NCBI GenBank assembly: GCA_951640165.1
Contig: OX621251.1
Location: 31,396,893-31,460,892 of the forward strand
Direction of reading: 5' to 3'
DNA length: 64,000 nucleotides
Source: Pseudoips prasinana
Lineage: Eukaryota; Arthropoda; Insecta; Lepidoptera; Nolidae
Positions 62,205 to 64,000 of this stretch are shown here, one piece after another (positions within the stretch are counted from its first letter, which is position 1; each line of letters opens with the position of its first letter). A program made the translations under genes and the position numbers. The notes under the pieces were generated by a model, which searched no databases, was not told where the DNA came from, and saw only the letters and a program-made list of their open reading frames with translations.

Positions 62205-64000
62205 ATCAAAAAGGTTTTTATTCACGTAGACTTTAAAAAAGCGCTTGTAAATAGTCAGAACATGTTTGTAGTAATACAGTTATTATTTCTAGTTACTTAT
62301 TAAGTTATTACAAATATTTAGGTACACGGAATGTTAAAGCATTTATACAATTTATTTTATAATAGTAGTGATATTGAGCTAGCTTGTATTAAGTCAAGTC
62401 AAGTTGTCAAGGAGATTATGTTTAGGTTTAATTATTGAAATTTATTTTTACTACATATTGTCTGAATTGTTCTGTCTATATTAAGGTATGAATTCAGTAT
62501 TATTATTATAACGAACCTTGTGTTTAAATCGACGGTCGCGCTTTAATGCTACCACCGGATCCAATGCGCCCAAACTGAGGAGACCCAGCGAAACAAACTC
62601 AGCAGGTTCATCTACTACCGGTTTCAACACGGCTGACTTGAGACGGTCCGGCGAAACATACTCAAGCGGGCATGAACACGGGATTTGGTCCACTTAAAGT
62701 AATTATTTAACAACATTATTAAACACAATATCTGCTCGATCGGTTGTCTGAATGAATATTAATTTAGATTATATTTAGGAAATAAAAGAAAAACATCGAA
62801 ACAATAACATTATTCATTTTGAGACCGAGTCAATAAATTTAAATTTAGTATCTCAAGAAATTAGTCATATGGCTACAAGATCTCCAGCGAGCAATGGGCA
62901 GGTAGGTGGTGAGCGCCAGGCGTCTTTGTCATCGATGTACTCTTTAGTGGTATAATAACCCCTAGCCATAACTACACGTTTAATATATATGTGTCTTGAA
63001 ACTTGTGTCAGGCAGATCAGTAATATGAGTAGGAAGCTTGTTATAGAACCTACTACAATTTTCTAAAAATGATTTATTCGTTTTGCTGACTCTAAAGCCT
63101 GGTATTGCAAGTTTGTTTTTATTTATAGTATTAATGTTATGCAGTTCACTTTTTTTTCTATAGTTATTAATATTTTTTCTAACATACAATATATTCTGAT
63201 ATATATACTCAGATGGCACCGTTAGTATATTTACTTCTTTAAACAAAGTTCGCAAAGATTCGCGACTACCTACCCCATAATATACTGACTGCTCTTGTTT
63301 GTAAAATGAAAATAGTACTTATGTCAGTTGCCGAACCCCACAGCAGAATGCCATAGGACATAATACTATGGAATTACGCGAAATATACCAATCTAGCAGT
63401 TTCTTCATCTGACAATTGTCTTATTTTCCAAATGGCATAGGAAGCCGAACTCAATTTTGCTGCTAGCTTTTCAATTTGAGGAGCCCATGGCAATTTTGCG
63501 TCTAGTGTCAATCCCAGAAATACGGTCGACGGAACTAAATCTAAAATTTCCTTATTTAATGCAACTGTTGGTATAACCTGTCTCACATTTGGTAATGAGA
63601 ATTTGATACATTTCGTTTTCCCTGCATTTAATAAGAGGTTATTTGCTGAAAACCATTTTGATATAAGGCCGAGTGTTTTATTCTGTTCAATAAGATCTTT
63701 GTACTTCCTATTTACTTTAAATATAAGCGACGTATCATCAGTGAACAAAACTATGTCTGATACTTTCTCCACCAGATAAGGGAGATCATTAATACATACT
63801 AGAAATAAAAATGGGCCCAGGATAGATCCCTGGGGCACCCTCATTTTCACAGGATGACGTGCCGAAATGATACCGTCTATTGAAACCGTCTGCTCTCGAC
63901 CCGATAAATAGGACCCTACAAGATCAAGAGACGTACCAGATATTCCATAGTACTGCAGTTTTACAACGAGTGTACGGTGATCAACGCAATCGAAAGCCTT
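62205..64000 (-). mobile_element. Non-LTR family 1, copy 3 (runs off the right edge)
   Basis: The 3' terminus AAAAAGGTTTTTATTCACGT lies at ~62205. 3' UTR to ~62870, then ORF2 in broken frames out to base 64000. Same orientation as copy 2, whose 5' end directly abuts this 3' tail. Confidence 0.8.
62980..64000 (-). pseudogene. Non-LTR family 1 RT, copy 3, frame-broken
   Basis: 63850-63374 carries [20 protein letters not shown], the catalytic block as LFTDDTSL (FADD changed to FTDD) and VFLGLTLDAKLPWAPQIEKL. 63255-62980 carries the tail ([40 protein letters not shown]). Bases beyond 63850 continue RT blocks (AFDCVDH at the edge) in another frame. Inactive as read. Confidence 0.8.

Overview
This is a eukaryotic, insect-type window, most likely from a moth or butterfly (Lepidoptera). 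Two split protein-coding genes have short conserved exons, canonical GT/AG introns and AT-rich introns. The introns are packed with transposons of kinds common in lepidopteran genomes: tRNA-headed SINEs, 5S-rRNA-headed SINEs, RTE-like 3' fragments, Helitron-like elements ending CTAG, mariner, and hAT and foldback MITEs. No bacterial-style operons, CRISPR arrays or functional rRNA/tRNA genes were seen.

Two host genes lie head to head. On the minus strand, seven exons from 33048 down to 2999 encode the N-terminal WD40/beta-propeller part (about 371 residues) of a TECPR2-like protein, an autophagy/ER-exit factor. No later exon was recognised, so it probably runs off the left edge. On the plus strand, seven exons from 34510 to 57238 encode a complete 369-residue signal peptide peptidase (SPP/HM13 family). 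It has the YD, GxGD and PAL motifs and a C-terminal KKTE dilysine ER-retrieval signal. All exon junctions in both genes keep frame. The start codons are about 1.46 kb apart, so the spacer probably holds both promoters.

The most striking feature is that each gene has one exon whose 3' half, with its 5' splice site and about 40 bp of intron, is tandemly multiplied into the following intron. SPP exon 6 is the first of 25 units of 123 bp (53689-56720). TECPR2-like exon 4 is the first of about six units of about 135 bp (18655-19400, minus strand). Two unrelated genes 35 kb apart therefore share the same layout of reiterated splice donors.

Layout: 1-2940, Helitron-like copies and AT-rich DNA; 2999-3102, TECPR2-like exon 7; 3457-7100, decayed Ty3/gypsy material with 156-bp LTR-like direct repeats and two dyad-rich tandem arrays; 7363-11445, a long 5'-truncated non-LTR retrotransposon with an intact 965-codon ORF2; 12380-15590, a second, broken non-LTR element; 15602-16864, a defective mariner whose 230-bp deletion derivative lies at 49394-49623; 17083-33048, TECPR2-like exons 5 to 1 with repeat-rich introns; 34510-57238, SPP, whose introns hold a perfect 126-bp-arm palindrome, a hAT MITE with 8-bp target duplication, nested SINEs and foldback MITEs; 57.6-60.2 kb, intergenic; 60212-64000, two minus-strand copies of the same non-LTR family in tandem, one internally deleted.

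All identifications come from reading motifs and remembered family features. No database search was run. Repeat boundaries are approximate unless terminal repeats or target duplications are described.
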